A stretch of DNA of 55,948 bases from a virus: positions 1-55,948 of the IMG/VR virus record IMGVR_UViG_3300017991_000130; one strand, written 5' to 3'. The translations under genes and the position numbers were made by a program. The notes beneath the pieces are model-generated. The model was not told the DNA's origin. It did no database searches and saw nothing but the letters and a program-made list of their open reading frames with translations. Shown here in pieces: positions 25,434 through 34,185 of this stretch (its first letter is position 1; each line of letters opens with the position of its first letter).

Positions 25434-26048
25434 ATGAAACTCTACAAACTCACAGACGCGAACGGCCGCACGTATGGTAGCTGCCAATGGGGAGAGGGCA
25501 TCGAGCATACGGCCAGCGGCGAGGGAGACCTGTGCGGCCCCGGGTGGCTCCACGCCTATACCGATCCGTTGCTGGCCGTGCTCCTCAACCCAATACATAC
25601 CGGCTTCAACGATCCGTTGCTCTGGGAGTGTGAGGGAGAGGTTGGTCACGAGGACCACGGCCTGAAGGTGGGATGTACGCGACTGCGCACGATCGGCCAG
25701 ATCGCGATGCTCACGGTGACCACCGAGCAGCGAGTACGGTTCGCGATCGGGTGCGCTCGTCGGGTATGTCAGGAACCGAGTTTCACGGCCTGGGCCGATG
25801 CCTGGCTGAACGGTACGGATCGTTCAGCCGAGGCGGCTGAGGCGGCGGCTGAGGCGGTTGATGCGGCGGCTTGGGCGGCGGCTGAGGCGGTTGATGCGGC
25901 GGCTAGGACGGCGGCTAGGGCGGCTTGGGCGGCGGCTTGGGCGGCGGCTTGGGCGGCTGAAGCGGCGGCTAGGGTGGCTGAAGCAGCAGCTGAAATCGAC
26001 CTTGTAGCTATCGCCAGAGAGGCAATGAGAGGCGGGGTTGGTGACTGA
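25434..26048 (+). CDS. Moron protein with N-terminal YKLTD domain and Ala-rich helical repeat
   Basis: 204 aa. Residues 1-120 (MKLYKLTDANGRTYGSCQWG, CGPGWLHAYTDPLLAVLLNP) match a widespread but uncharacterised phage/bacterial domain I have seen with similar Ala-rich tails. From about residue 127 come tandem short repeats (AEAVDAAAWAAAEAVDAAAR) encoded by GCG-rich units that could slip and vary in length. The last residues are GGVGD. Confidence 0.65.
   Translation: MKLYKLTDANGRTYGSCQWGEGIEHTASGEGDLCGPGWLHAYTDPLLAVLLNPIHTGFNDPLLWECEGEVGHEDHGLKVGCTRLRTIGQIAMLTVTTEQRVRFAIGCARRVCQEPSFTAWADAWLNGTDRSAEAAEAAAEAVDAAAWAAAEAVDAAARTAARAAWAAAWAAAWAAEAAARVAEAAAEIDLVAIAREAMRGGVGD
25826..25985 (+). repeat. 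Imperfect GC-rich tandem repeats encoding Ala/Trp helix
   Basis: Units of the form GCGGCTTGGGCG or GCGGCTGAGGCG repeat within the previous gene. The encoded Ala-rich repeat is a plausible length-variable tract. Confidence 0.6.
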
Positions 26049-26060
26049 CCCGTTACACTA

Positions 26061-26090
26061 GAGCCGGCCGCGCCGGCAGGAGGTGAGACG
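26061..26090 (+). promoter_or_regulatory. Hairpin-SD module, copy 3
   Basis: GAGCCGGCCGCGCCGGCAGG then AGGTGAGACG and the ATG. Same arms; SD is AGGAGGTGAG. Confidence 0.7.
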
Positions 26091-26633
26091 ATGAGAGACT
26101 ATCAGGGCGTTGAATGCACAATCCGAGTGACGAATCGGGGGCGATTCCAGGTTCTGCCGGTACCACACAATGGCCGGGACCTGAGCACCCAACCTGTTTT
26201 CGAGACGCGCGAGGCGGCCGAGGCATATATTCGCCGCCCCATGCCAGCCTGGGAATTGGCAGAGCGTCACCGGCGGGCAGAGCGTCAGGAATATGCGAGC
26301 GCTTACGCCTCCATCCTGGCCGATCCCACCCTACGGGAGATGCGAGGCGCCATTCAGTCCCAGTATTCTGCTGCGGCATATCGCAGCAAATTGGCAGCAG
26401 ATCACCAACGGGCTGCGGTGCGGGCTGATGGGCAGGTATCTGTAATCGGCAGAGATATTTCTGCCGCGCATCAACACTACGCTGATGAAATCGCCGACGA
26501 TTCCTATGGGGAATGGGCGCGACATCGGCAACTCTGCGCGGAATACGAGCGGGAATTGCAGATCCGGATGACTGCTGCGGGGATTCCTGTCGAGTTGTTC
26601 CGCGCACCCGTGTTGGGCGGGGTTGGCGATTAA
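26091..26633 (+). CDS. Hypothetical moron protein
   Basis: 180 aa. N-terminal MRDYQGVECTIRVTNRGRFQ strand region, then a long charged helix; ends LGGVGD, sharing the terminal GGVGD with the gene before. No family recognised. Confidence 0.6.
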   Translation: MRDYQGVECTIRVTNRGRFQVLPVPHNGRDLSTQPVFETREAAEAYIRRPMPAWELAERHRRAERQEYASAYASILADPTLREMRGAIQSQYSAAAYRSKLAADHQRAAVRADGQVSVIGRDISAAHQHYADEIADDSYGEWARHRQLCAEYERELQIRMTAAGIPVELFRAPVLGGVGD

Positions 26634-26640
26634 CCACACT

Positions 26641-26670
26641 AGCGCCGGCCACGCCGGCAGGAGGAACGGC
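26641..26670 (+). promoter_or_regulatory. Hairpin-SD module, copy 4
   Basis: AGCGCCGGCCACGCCGGCAG then GAGGAACGGC and ATG: arms and AGGAGG kept, the ATGAGAG spacer changed. Confidence 0.7.
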
Positions 26671-26856
26671 ATGACGAAGACTGACTGGCGCCGACGGCCG
26701 CGGAAGCCGGCTGCGGCGAGGAAGGCCGCGACACTCTCGATCCGACTGACGCGGGCCGACGCCCTAGCGATCCACGCCCGGGCGCGGGCGGCCGGCATGA
26801 CAGCCACGGACTACATCGTCCGCTGCTGCCTGGCGGCGGAAAGAAGCATACGGTGA
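26671..26856 (+). CDS. Ribbon-helix-helix DNA-binding protein
   Basis: 61 aa. Basic N-terminus (RRRPRKPAAARKAA), then TLSIRLTRADALAIHARAR and a second helix TATDYIVRCCLAAE: the RHH pattern of MobC/CopG-type regulators. GTGA overlap with the next gene. Candidate regulator of the moron. Confidence 0.6.
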   Translation: MTKTDWRRRPRKPAAARKAATLSIRLTRADALAIHARARAAGMTATDYIVRCCLAAERSIR

Positions 26857-27260
26857 GGAAGACCGAAAGATCCGCTGTGTGCGACTGTTGCGGCGAGGAA
26901 CGTCTCTGCCGCTTGGTGGATATAGAGGCAGGATCGTGGTATTGCTGGAGCTGCTGCAAGGGCTGGCCTGGACCGTGGAACAAACTGGGCCGGTGCGGTG
27001 CTTGCGGCGTGTGGGCCCCTGGTAAGTCGATTGTCGAGACCGTCGATGGACCGCGCTGCGAGCTTTGTGCCGAAGACTATCGCACCTGCGATTGGTGCGG
27101 AAAGACGGTCGATGCCGAGACAATGGACTATTTCCCGTTGCCCGACAAGGACGACAGCCATGTCTGCGCAAATTGCTTCCAGGCGGCGACGAAAGCCCTC
27201 GAAACCCTCATAGAGTCTCGTCGGACAACTCCGGTGCGGCCCCAAACCGCTTCACGGTAA
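26853..27260 (+). CDS. Multi-zinc-ribbon protein
   Basis: 135 aa from GTG 26853. Four knuckle pairs (CDCCGEE, CWSCC, CGACG, CELC, CDWCG, CANC) form about three zinc ribbons. Likely a nucleic-acid or protein adaptor. It runs into the converging minus genes (overlap 27208-27260). Confidence 0.6.
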   Translation: MRKTERSAVCDCCGEERLCRLVDIEAGSWYCWSCCKGWPGPWNKLGRCGACGVWAPGKSIVETVDGPRCELCAEDYRTCDWCGKTVDAETMDYFPLPDKDDSHVCANCFQAATKALETLIESRRTTPVRPQTASR

Positions 27261-27432
27261 AATGCGGCAGGCCCAGCTTGCCCCCCTTGGCCGGAACCAG
27301 GACTTCTACGTTGCCGGTGAAGGCCGGGTCGAGCTGCACGGCCATCAGGCGGTCCAGTTCAGTGATCACGTGGAGCCGCGTGCGGCGGTTCTCGTCGGCG
27401 GCCGAGTGGTTGAACTGGCGGCGTGCGGTCAT
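27208..27432 (-). CDS. Small hypothetical protein, last of the portal operon
   Basis: 74 aa; ATGA overlap with the previous gene. Contains RRTRLHVITELDRLMAVQL and a beta end. It overlaps the 3' end of the plus-strand zinc gene by 53 bases, a convergent overlap. Confidence 0.6.
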   Translation of the reverse strand: MTARRQFNHSAADENRRTRLHVITELDRLMAVQLDPAFTGNVEVLVPAKGGKLGLPHFTVKRFGAAPELSDETL

Positions 27433-27638
27433 GGAGTCACCTCGAAGCCGCGGGTCCGAAACTCTTTGGCCAGCATTTCGTCAAGCGCATCGGTCGGCGA
27501 ACGGTCCGGCTCTTTTGCCGGATCGAACCCCAGCACGGCCACCACGTCCGGCGGCGTCTCGGACATTTCCTCGTCGTCCGGATCGTCCTCGTCGGCAAGT
27601 ATTTGCCGCCAATCTTCGGGCTTGTCGGTGTCGCTCAT
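27429..27638 (-). CDS. Small acidic protein
   Basis: 69 aa, strongly acidic (ILADEDDPDDEEMSETPPD). ATGA overlaps on both sides (27638 with the portal gene, 27432 downstream). The charge and place after the portal suggest a small assembly or decoy-type protein. Function unknown. Confidence 0.55.
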   Translation of the reverse strand: MSDTDKPEDWRQILADEDDPDDEEMSETPPDVVAVLGFDPAKEPDRSPTDALDEMLAKEFRTRGFEVTP

Positions 27639-30600
27639 ACGGCTACCTGCGCTTTCCAGGCATCGAACACGTGTGGATCAATGTATGATTGCAAGGCAAT
27701 CACGAGCGTGTTGCCCAACAATTCCGAAACCTGTCTGGCGACCTCGCGGATTGCCTTGCACCGCTGTTGCTCAGTCTCAGGTCGCGGCAGCCGCTCCACT
27801 AGCTCTCTCGCCGCTAGCGTACCGCGGATCGTGCGAAAATCCTTCGTCTTGAATCCGCCGCCATTGAGCGTGTGCGAGTAGTCGAGTAGCTCGCCGGCCG
27901 TCGTGGCAAAAAGCTGGCCGTCCGGCCCGGCTTCTTCGCTGCGCTTGAACAGATCGGCCGCAATCTTGTCATCGTGAATCGGGATATCCAAGGACACGCC
28001 TTTCTTGCCCGTGAACCGCAACCGAACGTTGCCGCTCCCGTCCACCACGACGTGCTTTCCAAGGAGCGTCGTGGCTCCATAGGCCCGAATCTCGGCCTTT
28101 GTGTCTCGTTCGCTGCCCGGGCGAATGCCCGTGGCCTGGACAAGCCGCCAGACGGTTGCCGCCTCTCGCGTCTTCTTGTCGCCGCTTGCGATATCGTGCT
28201 TGTTTTGCGCCTGCATTTGGGCGAGTTTCTCGATTCCCTCTTGGACGCGAGCAAACTTGGCCGCGGCCTGTCGCTGGACGTGGTCCGGCGAGTAGATGCG
28301 TTGCTCACGGCCTTTGGCGTCGATGCCGCGAGCCAGAACGTGATGGGCAGGATCGGTAGAGATTTCTGCCGACTTCCAGCCCGGCGGGAGCCGGAGTTTG
28401 CCGACGTGCTCGGGCATCGTCGCGCCGCCCGGCATCTGCCATTCGTGACGGGTCCTGGCCTCGCCTTTCTTGGTCTTGTAGCGGACGCGGCGCTTCTGGA
28501 GAGACTGAAACGGCGCAAACTGCCCGGCATTGTCCGGCTGCCCGCGGGGGTGCTTCGTTTCGTCCCACTTCGGCTTCTGGGCTCGACTGAACTTCGCCTT
28601 TTCTTCTCCTGTTTTTTTCGTCCGAAGGCGAGCAGCTTTTTCTTTTTCTATAGCCCTTGATCGTATTTCGCCTTTGGATTGTTTCAGGTCGGGGTAATCA
28701 GCCAGAACCTTCGGACGAACGGGAACGCCTGCTTCAATGGCGCATATGACTGCGCGGCGGTGATCGTTTGGCGTCCAATGCCGTTGGATCGGCCTTCGTT
28801 GTTCGTCGAAGTCGGCGCTTTTCCATTTCTCTGCCTCTTCTTGTTGGGCTTCGGCAAGCGTTTTGTCCCATGCATTCTGACCGGGAGTTTGCTGGTGCCG
28901 GCGGCGAGTTAGCGCGTTGTCGAGGTCTGCCTCCCAACCTAGGAAAGATTCAAGCACTTCGTCCGGTACCGGCTTGCCGGCTTCGAGTGCCTTTCGTATG
29001 GATTCGAGATGAAAGCGCGGCACTTCTTCGATGTCCTCTTTGGTGACCTTCCGCCCAGCCTTATCAAACTCAGCCTGCTGGTGTTTCAGCCACTCTCTCC
29101 GGGTCATTTGCCAGGGCTCGGAAGGCTTGTTTGAATCTTTTACGGGCTTACCCTTGGCCTTCCGCCGTCCCTGCGCGTCCTTACCCGTCTCGGGGTGCGG
29201 CTGCTTTTCCAGGGCCTTTGCCTCGGCCTTGGTGAGATCATCACCCTCAATGCCGCGGTTGCTGGCCCGATACCGTTCCACTCGCCGCAGTCGGCCGCGC
29301 CGATCGTAGATCAATCGTTCCATTCCGGGCCGCAACCGGCGGTAGCCTTCCGTCCGCCCGCTGAGTGCCGCAAAGAGCTTTTGGTAGTCGCCCTCAGGTG
29401 ACGGCGGCGACGGCATTTCCGGACCCTGCCCGTTTCCGCCCGGGCCTGGTGCGCCGGGCTGTCCGGCCGCCTGTGGGTTTTGCAGCGTGTCTTCATCCGG
29501 CTGTGCGATGGCCGCGCCGATCAGTTCCGCCACATCGGCCGCCCGAAGCTTGAGCCCCATGTTGTAGGCTCGCTCCCATGCCACCAGCTTGCCTTCCACG
29601 TCGGGCGACTCGGTTTCGATTACAAACCGGATGGGGCAGCCGGCGTATTTTGGCCAGTTGTACCGCAAGAGCGGCTGTACGAGGTCTGTGGTCAGCGTCT
29701 CGCCGAGATTGATGGCGTCGTAGCGGACGATCTGGAGGTATGTGTCCAGGTGGATCGTGGCCACGCCGGAACCTAGGCCCGTGGAGGCCGTCTCGCTGGT
29801 GAGGATCTGGCCCAGGATGTAGCGCTTGATCTGCCAGCCGAAATATTCGCGGATGATGCGGTCCAGGGCGTCGGCCCCCGCCATGCCGGGCTCGATCCGC
29901 TTCACGTCGGTCGAGAGTACGTCGCTGTCCGGGTGGCGGGGCACGAGCACGATGTTCCGGCCCTGGCCGATCCGTTCTTCGGCGGCCTTCAGCGTGTCGG
30001 CCTTGGCCTGGGCGTTGCCGGCCGGGTAGCTCCAGATCTCCATGCCGAACGCGCTCCGCTCCAGGTACTCCATCAGCCAGGCGAGCGTTTCCTGCTTCTG
30101 GTACCAGAGCCAGTAGAGGCGGTTGCGGATGCCCACGCCGTGAATCGCCCCGGCGCGGTCCGGGGCCTCGTACTCGGCGTCTTCGATCATGTGCTTGTGA
30201 ATCGCCAGCAGCGGCCTCTCCCAGTGTTCCAGAAAGTAGGCCAACCCGTGGTCGGTAGGGGCAATCTTGCCGAATCGCTCGATCACCCAGCGATTGGCAA
30301 TCTGCGAGCCGGCCGTGTAGCCCGCCCCAACGCGGATGCCGACTTGATCGTCGTCGTACTCGCCGGTGCCGTCGTCGTAGCGGAACACCAGCTTGTCGCC
30401 GTTGACCGGCCGCCACCGCTCGACCGCGACCCGCATCTTGCCGCCGATCGTCTTCCAGCGATAACGGTGAGCCACCGCGTACTTGCCGTACCACAAGGCA
30501 TAGAGCAGGTTTTCGCGGTACTTAAGGAAATTCGGGATCTGACGAATGATGGCCGACAGCTCATCGACGAGCGTTTTTTGCGCGGCGTTCTTTTCGTCTT

Positions 30601-30901
30601 CCGCTTCCAGGTGCCACCCCAGAAGTGCCGTTGACCGCTGTCGTTGTTCCAGGCACTCCATGATGCCCGGGTCGTTGCGCATGAAGCGGGCGTTCTCCCA
30701 CGAGTGCTGCATCGCCTCGTCGGAGACGTAGTACGTCCGGGCCACGTTCCGCAAGATGCCCTGAAACGTGACTACGTGCGGCAGCACATCCTGGCCCATG
30801 CCGGGCGGCATCCCCGGGATCTCCTCGAAGGGGTCGCGGTCATGGGAGTCGCCAGAGCGAAGAGGCTGGCGAGCTGGACAGTCGTAGCTGATAACGGACA
30901 T
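27635..30901 (-). CDS. Portal protein fused to polyvalent modules and a topoisomerase IB domain
   Basis: 1088 aa in one uninterrupted frame. Residues to about 480 are a DUF935-type portal (VVTFQGILRNVARTYYVSDE, IKRYILGQILTSETASTGLG). Then come polyvalent-like modules (PWQMTRREWLKHQQ, AGKPVPDEVLESFLG, AGVPVRPKVLADYPDL) and WDETKHPR...NAGQFA, a motif common in injected/MuF-type proteins. Residues about 829-1088 are a type IB topoisomerase catalytic region with R927, K966, R1023, N1064 and Y1073, the bacterial-type pentad. Start: first good ATG is 30901; no strong RBS. Confidence 0.75.
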   Translation of the reverse strand: MSVISYDCPARQPLRSGDSHDRDPFEEIPGMPPGMGQDVLPHVVTFQGILRNVARTYYVSDEAMQHSWENARFMRNDPGIMECLEQRQRSTALLGWHLEAEDEKNAAQKTLVDELSAIIRQIPNFLKYRENLLYALWYGKYAVAHRYRWKTIGGKMRVAVERWRPVNGDKLVFRYDDGTGEYDDDQVGIRVGAGYTAGSQIANRWVIERFGKIAPTDHGLAYFLEHWERPLLAIHKHMIEDAEYEAPDRAGAIHGVGIRNRLYWLWYQKQETLAWLMEYLERSAFGMEIWSYPAGNAQAKADTLKAAEERIGQGRNIVLVPRHPDSDVLSTDVKRIEPGMAGADALDRIIREYFGWQIKRYILGQILTSETASTGLGSGVATIHLDTYLQIVRYDAINLGETLTTDLVQPLLRYNWPKYAGCPIRFVIETESPDVEGKLVAWERAYNMGLKLRAADVAELIGAAIAQPDEDTLQNPQAAGQPGAPGPGGNGQGPEMPSPPSPEGDYQKLFAALSGRTEGYRRLRPGMERLIYDRRGRLRRVERYRASNRGIEGDDLTKAEAKALEKQPHPETGKDAQGRRKAKGKPVKDSNKPSEPWQMTRREWLKHQQAEFDKAGRKVTKEDIEEVPRFHLESIRKALEAGKPVPDEVLESFLGWEADLDNALTRRRHQQTPGQNAWDKTLAEAQQEEAEKWKSADFDEQRRPIQRHWTPNDHRRAVICAIEAGVPVRPKVLADYPDLKQSKGEIRSRAIEKEKAARLRTKKTGEEKAKFSRAQKPKWDETKHPRGQPDNAGQFAPFQSLQKRRVRYKTKKGEARTRHEWQMPGGATMPEHVGKLRLPPGWKSAEISTDPAHHVLARGIDAKGREQRIYSPDHVQRQAAAKFARVQEGIEKLAQMQAQNKHDIASGDKKTREAATVWRLVQATGIRPGSERDTKAEIRAYGATTLLGKHVVVDGSGNVRLRFTGKKGVSLDIPIHDDKIAADLFKRSEEAGPDGQLFATTAGELLDYSHTLNGGGFKTKDFRTIRGTLAARELVERLPRPETEQQRCKAIREVARQVSELLGNTLVIALQSYIDPHVFDAWKAQVAV

Positions 30902-30944
30902 CGCAGGACTCGCAGATCGTGAATTGCGGGCGGGAATCGCCGCG

Positions 30945-31235
30945 TCAGTTGATAGAGGCGACCAGGCAGCCTTTGACGCCGGCCCCGCCGGCTGCAAGGG
31001 TGATGATAAGGGTCCCGTCGCCGGTCATCGCCAACTTGTCGGCAAAGGGCACCGGCCCCGGCCCGCCTTGGGTGATGTACTGCTTGTAAAGCGTGGTGTC
31101 GTCCAACGCAATCTGGAGGTAGCCGTCAGTCGGAACCGCGTTGTAGGAAAAATGAATCCACTCGATGTATCGCGGGTTTTCGACCTCGATAGTGGCCGCC
31201 TCGTTGTCTTTGTCGATGCTCTTGTAGAGTGCCAT
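30945..31235 (-). CDS. Small virion-associated beta protein
   Basis: 96 aa. GGGAGAG precedes the ATG at 31235. Mostly beta (IEWIHFSYNAVPTDGYLQIA, TLIITLAAGGAGVKGCL). Between the fibre gene and portal gene; probably a small head or fibre accessory protein. Confidence 0.55.
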   Translation of the reverse strand: MALYKSIDKDNEAATIEVENPRYIEWIHFSYNAVPTDGYLQIALDDTTLYKQYITQGGPGPVPFADKLAMTGDGTLIITLAAGGAGVKGCLVASIN

Positions 31236-31257
31236 GGCTCTCTCCCGGGCTGTGAGG

Positions 31258-34008
31258 TTATCCGTACGCCGTTCCGCTAAGTCCGCTGAGTCCGCTGAGC
31301 CCGCTCAGGCCGCCGGCCGATGCGGCGGTCGCCCCGAAATTCCAGTTCTCGTTGTCGCCCGAATCCTCGCAGCCCACCGTCGCGTCGACCTCGACGCCGC
31401 CCGAGGCATCGCAGTACGCCGCGTCAACGTAGGTCACCGCGGCGCTCGTCGTCGCCGTCAAGGTCCAGGCCGCCGAGCCTTTGAGTTCTAAGAGGCTCCC
31501 GTCTGCACCGTCGGCCTGGAACGTGCCGCAGTTCCACGCCGAACCGACGGGGTCCAGAATCGTTACGCCGGGGCGAATCCTAATCGACGTTGCCGTAATC
31601 GTCTTGCCGTTCGGGTCGAACGTCCCGGCCACGATGTCCAACGACGTACAAGTCAAGTCTTCGGTGAGCGTGACTACGCCGCCCGGCTTGTTGATCGTGA
31701 CCGCACCCATCTCGGCCTCGATGGCCAGGTCCTGGTCCTCGGAGCCGCCGAGCGTCAGCGCGCCGGAGATCACGGCCGCGGCGGCAATCGTCACGTCGCC
31801 GGTCGAAAGCGTGATGTCGTTGAAGTCCACGGTCCCGGCCGTGATGGTCAGCGTCAAGCAGCCGAAACTGGCCTCAAAGGTGAGTGTACCTCCGGTCTTA
31901 TTGATCGTCGTTGCCCCGACCGTCTGCCCGGCCAGGTCGATCGACTGGTCGTTTGCGCCGCTGAAGAGCACCGTCTCGGAATCGGTGACCCAGGAGAACT
32001 CGCCTCCCACATCGACGTTTTCCTGAACAATGTTGCCCTGAAACACCCAGGCCGTAGACGCCCCGGTGTTGTCGATGATCACATCGCCGGCGTTATCGAT
32101 GTTGACCCGCATGGGACCGGTAATGGTGATCGAAGCAGTGCCCTTCGTCCCGGTGTCGATCTTGACGTAGCCGTCATTATCCGGGGCCGTGCCCGCCTCG
32201 GGCTGCAAGTGCAGCGTCGTGTCGAACACGTAGTTGCCAGCCTCCAGTTCCATCGTGCAAGAGGTCGGGCCCGTGGCGTGGAAGATTACGCAATCGGTCG
32301 GGGCGTAGGTGCCCGCCGCCATCACGGCACCCGCGGCGGGCCGGCAGAAGCGCACGCGATAAGGAGCAATCGTAGCCGTAGCGTCGAGTGAGACGATGCC
32401 GTGCCCGGCGGTGAGCAGGTAATTGTGAATCTGCCCCATGCCGTCGATGGTCACGCCCGCGCCGATGTGATAGTCGCCCGTTTTGTTGGCCCGCAGCGTC
32501 TTGGTCGTGTGGCCTATCGTCAAGTCGCCGTCGATGTGGCACTCGTTGGTGAAGTCGACGATGTTGCCGCTGGCCTCGGGAATGGTCGTGTGCGACCCGG
32601 CCGCGAACGTGAGGTTGTAAAACGCCGTCTCGTGCTTGCCGGTCAAGAGGCCGTCGGCGGCGTGCAGGACTACGGTGCTAGTGCCGGGGGTGAGCGTCCC
32701 GATGTCGGCATAGTTTAAGTCGCCGTATAGATCCCAGGTGCTACCGTCGCCGAGGTCAACCGTGTCGGCCGTTTCAAGGAGCGTGTCGCCGTCAACCCGC
32801 ACGTCAAAGGCGGCGGCGTCGAAATTGCCGTCAGTGACCGTAAGTCCGTCCGTCCGCAAATCGGCCCCGAGCGTCACGCCATTGGCGCTCTTGTCGATGA
32901 CGACCGCCTCTAGAGTCGTATCCGCCGGCCATGTCCAGGTCTGAGCGAGAGCCCCGCCGGCCGTAATTGTCCCCGTGCCCTTGGTCCACGCCGGCGTGCC
33001 TGTGCCACCTAAAGCATCCGTAGACACGCTGCCCAGGATCGTCCAATTGCAATCCCCGTCGGAATTGTCTACCGACGGGCTGCCTGAAGAACCAGCCGAC
33101 AAGCGATAGATGATGTCATTGATCGCAAACGAATCCGCTGCGGCGGTGACCATCCGCGGACTGGCCGTGGAGGCGGGTTGAATAACGAGGTCCGCAGTCG
33201 TGAGATCGTAGTCGCCGGCAGAGAGCGTCAGCGGCCAGGCTGCACTTACACCATAGAGGCTCAGGATGGTTATGGCATACGTGCCCGGGGCCAGAACGGC
33301 CGCCGCATTCGGGTCGCGGATGCGAATGGTCTCGATGTCCACCACCGCCGTTGCATCCAACGACGTAATGCCGTGACCGGCAGTAGGGGCGTAGAGATAT
33401 AGGATGCCGGCCGAGCCGGTAAGATTCGCACCAGCACCGATCACCACGTCGGCGTTCGACATGATTTGTAGATACTTGGTGTTGCCGTCGCCAACATCCA
33501 GCTTGCCGTTGATCGTCGCCTGATGGGCAATGCGGATAAAGTTGCCAGAGGCGGCCGGAATCTCCACCACCGCGCCGGAGTCGATCACTAGGTTGTAGAG
33601 CTCGACGGCGTTTTTGCCGATCAATTGGGCCGGCGTCTCGGCACTGCCACCCGTCAACACCACCGTACTGGTGCCGTCGTCGAGCGTGCCAACGTGAAGA
33701 TAGTCGAGGTCGCCGGCTACGGTATGCGTGGTGAGAAGCCCGAGGTCGGCCGTGTCCGGGTTGTCAAACACCATCCCCGCCGCGCCCCAGGCGTGCGTGA
33801 GGCCATCGCCGAGGTCGATGCTGCCGTCATACGCCGCGGTGGCCGCGATGCCGTCGCAGACGGCGTTCTCGTCGACCACTAGCGCATTATCGGTCGTGCC
33901 GTCCAGATAGGCCGTGTCGCCGACCGTCGGCTTCGAGCCGTCCGACCAATTGGCATCGGTTGACCACAAGTGGTCAGCGCTGGCATCAATGTAGGTGTTG
34001 TTGGCCAT
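31258..34008 (-). CDS. Large tail fibre / adhesin-like beta protein
   Basis: 916 aa. Two homologous blocks about 330 residues apart: one around 95-190 (LGLLTTHTVAGDLDYLHVGT, ELYNLVIDSGAVVEIPAASG) and one around 430-530 (STWDLYGDLNYADIGTLTPG, FYNLTFAAGSHTTIPEASGN), then repetitive beta-solenoid-like sequence to a C-terminal tail with four GLS units (DNA 31273-31311). No enzyme motif. Likely receptor-binding. Confidence 0.65.
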   Translation of the reverse strand: MANNTYIDASADHLWSTDANWSDGSKPTVGDTAYLDGTTDNALVVDENAVCDGIAATAAYDGSIDLGDGLTHAWGAAGMVFDNPDTADLGLLTTHTVAGDLDYLHVGTLDDGTSTVVLTGGSAETPAQLIGKNAVELYNLVIDSGAVVEIPAASGNFIRIAHQATINGKLDVGDGNTKYLQIMSNADVVIGAGANLTGSAGILYLYAPTAGHGITSLDATAVVDIETIRIRDPNAAAVLAPGTYAITILSLYGVSAAWPLTLSAGDYDLTTADLVIQPASTASPRMVTAAADSFAINDIIYRLSAGSSGSPSVDNSDGDCNWTILGSVSTDALGGTGTPAWTKGTGTITAGGALAQTWTWPADTTLEAVVIDKSANGVTLGADLRTDGLTVTDGNFDAAAFDVRVDGDTLLETADTVDLGDGSTWDLYGDLNYADIGTLTPGTSTVVLHAADGLLTGKHETAFYNLTFAAGSHTTIPEASGNIVDFTNECHIDGDLTIGHTTKTLRANKTGDYHIGAGVTIDGMGQIHNYLLTAGHGIVSLDATATIAPYRVRFCRPAAGAVMAAGTYAPTDCVIFHATGPTSCTMELEAGNYVFDTTLHLQPEAGTAPDNDGYVKIDTGTKGTASITITGPMRVNIDNAGDVIIDNTGASTAWVFQGNIVQENVDVGGEFSWVTDSETVLFSGANDQSIDLAGQTVGATTINKTGGTLTFEASFGCLTLTITAGTVDFNDITLSTGDVTIAAAAVISGALTLGGSEDQDLAIEAEMGAVTINKPGGVVTLTEDLTCTSLDIVAGTFDPNGKTITATSIRIRPGVTILDPVGSAWNCGTFQADGADGSLLELKGSAAWTLTATTSAAVTYVDAAYCDASGGVEVDATVGCEDSGDNENWNFGATAASAGGLSGLSGLSGLSGTAYG
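31273..31311 (-). repeat. Short tandem repeat encoding GLS units in fibre tail
   Basis: Four units of GG(N)CT(N)AGC coding Gly-Leu-Ser near the fibre's C-terminus. Potentially length-variable and Gly-X-Y like. Confidence 0.65.
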
Positions 34009-34013
34009 TCAGC

Positions 34014-34167
34014 CTAATCCTCAATCGGATCGTCCCGCGGCGTAGCGTCCCGATACTTAAACTCCAGCCCCACTTGCACGTCCAACTCCTCGCCGGCCCA
34101 GCAACTGGTTCCGCACCGAAGGCGTTAGATCGCCCGTCGGCGACGTCAACTCGTTTCGTTCTGCCAT
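34014..34167 (-). pseudogene. Small gene broken by a one-base frameshift (MAERNELT family)
   Basis: From ATG at 34167 (GAAGGAG nine bases before) the frame gives MAERNELTSPTGDLTPSVRN then QLLGRR and stops at 34058-34060. If one G is dropped at the GGG in the run CTGGGCC, the text continues AGEELDVQVGLEFKYRDA to a stop at 34014, a coherent 50-aa protein. Either a real frameshift or a one-base sequence error. Confidence 0.5.
34144..34167 (-). repeat. Direct repeat A of a 24-bp pair flanking the spike gene
   Basis: Encodes MAERNELT. The same 24 bases occur at 35321-35344, so the spike gene (34186-35301) lies between two copies of one gene start. Confidence 0.75.
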
Positions 34168-34185
34168 ATTAGATTGCTCCTTCTG

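Noticed and set aside
25826-25985. CRISPR array
   Set aside because: Tandem units are coding and lack unique spacers between repeats.
27635-30901. The TopIB domain as the missing integrase
   Set aside because: Motifs fit topoisomerase IB, not integrases, and it is fused to a portal. A role in integration is too speculative.
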